The notes beneath the pieces are model-generated. The model saw only the letters and a list, made by a program, of their open reading frames with translations. It was not told the DNA's origin and made no database searches. From Bacteroidota bacterium (GTDB lineage: Bacteria > Bacteroidota > Bacteroidia > Bacteroidales > Lentimicrobiaceae): a stretch of 64,000 bases of DNA. A program made the translations under genes and the position numbers. Position 1 is the stretch's first letter, and each line of letters begins with the position of its first letter. The DNA lies in assembly GCA_009773455.1 (NCBI GenBank), contig WSXU01000017.1, positions 1 to 64,000 on the forward strand, given 5' to 3'. Positions 63,703-64,000 of this stretch are shown in pieces.

Positions 63703-64000
63703 TTAACTCTGTGCAGCTTCCTGTTTTAATGCATTGCGTACAAGGCCTTCAAGTTCTTCGGCAAGTTCAGGGTTATCCTGAAGAAGTTTCTTAACACCAT
63801 CGCGTCCCTGACCAAGCTTGGTATCACCATAGCTGAACCATGAGCCGCTTTTCTTGATGATATTGCGATCTACACCGAGGTCAATAATTTCACCAAGTTT
63901 GGAAATACCCTCACCGTAGATAATATCAAATTCGCCCTGCCTGAAAGGAGGAGCCACTTTATTTTTAACAACCTTCACTTTGACACGGTTTCCAACCACA
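63703..64000 (-). CDS. recA: Recombinase RecA, C-terminal part (5' end beyond window)
   Basis: The frame runs off the right edge and reads [20 protein letters not shown], then [43 protein letters not shown] and [13 protein letters not shown]. This is the end of the RecA core and the C-terminal domain. The short acidic tail is absent; the chain ends EAAQS. The Met at the window edge is a GTG valine inside the gene, not its start. Confidence 0.97.
   Translation of the reverse strand, partial: VVGNRVKVKVVKNKVAPPFRQGEFDIIYGEGISKLGEIIDLGVDRNIIKKSGSWFSYGDTKLGQGRDGVKKLLQDNPELAEELEGLVRNALKQEAAQS

Overview
The window comes from a member of the Bacteroidota, most likely a free-living Bacteroidales-like lineage. 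Evidence: many starts are preceded by the phylum's TAnnTTTG -7 promoter element; several long secreted proteins end in type IX secretion (T9SS) sorting domains of the YPNPA kind; housekeeping genes (sucD, mnmE, trmD, rplS, recA) have Bacteroidota-like sequences; Shine-Dalgarno sites are weak. No phage, integron, CRISPR array or complete insertion sequence was seen.

Layout. 1-3439: 3' side of a very large multi-PAS/GAF histidine kinase that runs off the left edge. 3.9-8.0 kb: a beta-helix lipoprotein, sucD and mnmE. 8.3-14.1 kb: a cohesin/dockerin-like secreted protein, an OmpR-type two-component system with a divergent 32-codon membrane peptide, and a T9SS protein. 14.1-14.6 kb: a tRNA-Val gene whose T-loop carries an 18-bp palindrome, then heptamer tandem repeats. 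14.6-21 kb: an SRAP protein, a thioredoxin-like/membrane protein pair, a CDF exporter with a cytochrome b, and an ATP-cone/nuclease-like protein. 21.4-32 kb: an acyl ligase-ACP-acyltransferase fusion, a CARDB T9SS protein, threonine dehydratase, a TPM-domain pair and rmuC. 32-41 kb: mntH-yhcH, an M16 protease, perR-dps with a PerR-type operator, nfo, and a T9SS protein. 42-47 kb: a three-gene surface cassette ending in a PID-CTERM-like mini-protein, a stand-alone receiver and a cysteine-rich PAS histidine kinase. 48-57 kb: succinate CoA-transferase, acryloyl-CoA reductase, a STAS-like protein, an SBF-like transporter, trmD, cstA, rplS and an Omp85-like protein. 57-62.5 kb: a Gre-like factor, DUF5063, and a feo locus in which feoB is split by a deletion plus frameshift. 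62.5-64 kb: a TPR lipoprotein and the 3' end of recA.

Themes. Metal and oxidative stress functions recur (feo, mntH, perR-dps, CDF, nfo, SRAP, recA, rmuC). Cell-surface proteins form a second block. Intergenic DNA is unusually structured: three copies of a large palindromic MITE/REPIN-like element, four separate heptamer repeat arrays, an identical AT-rich palindrome in front of two signalling genes, and the palindrome inside the tRNA gene. The best candidates for something undescribed are the tRNA palindrome insertion, the palindromic element family, the surface cassette, and the cysteine-PAS kinase with its neighbouring receiver and palindrome.
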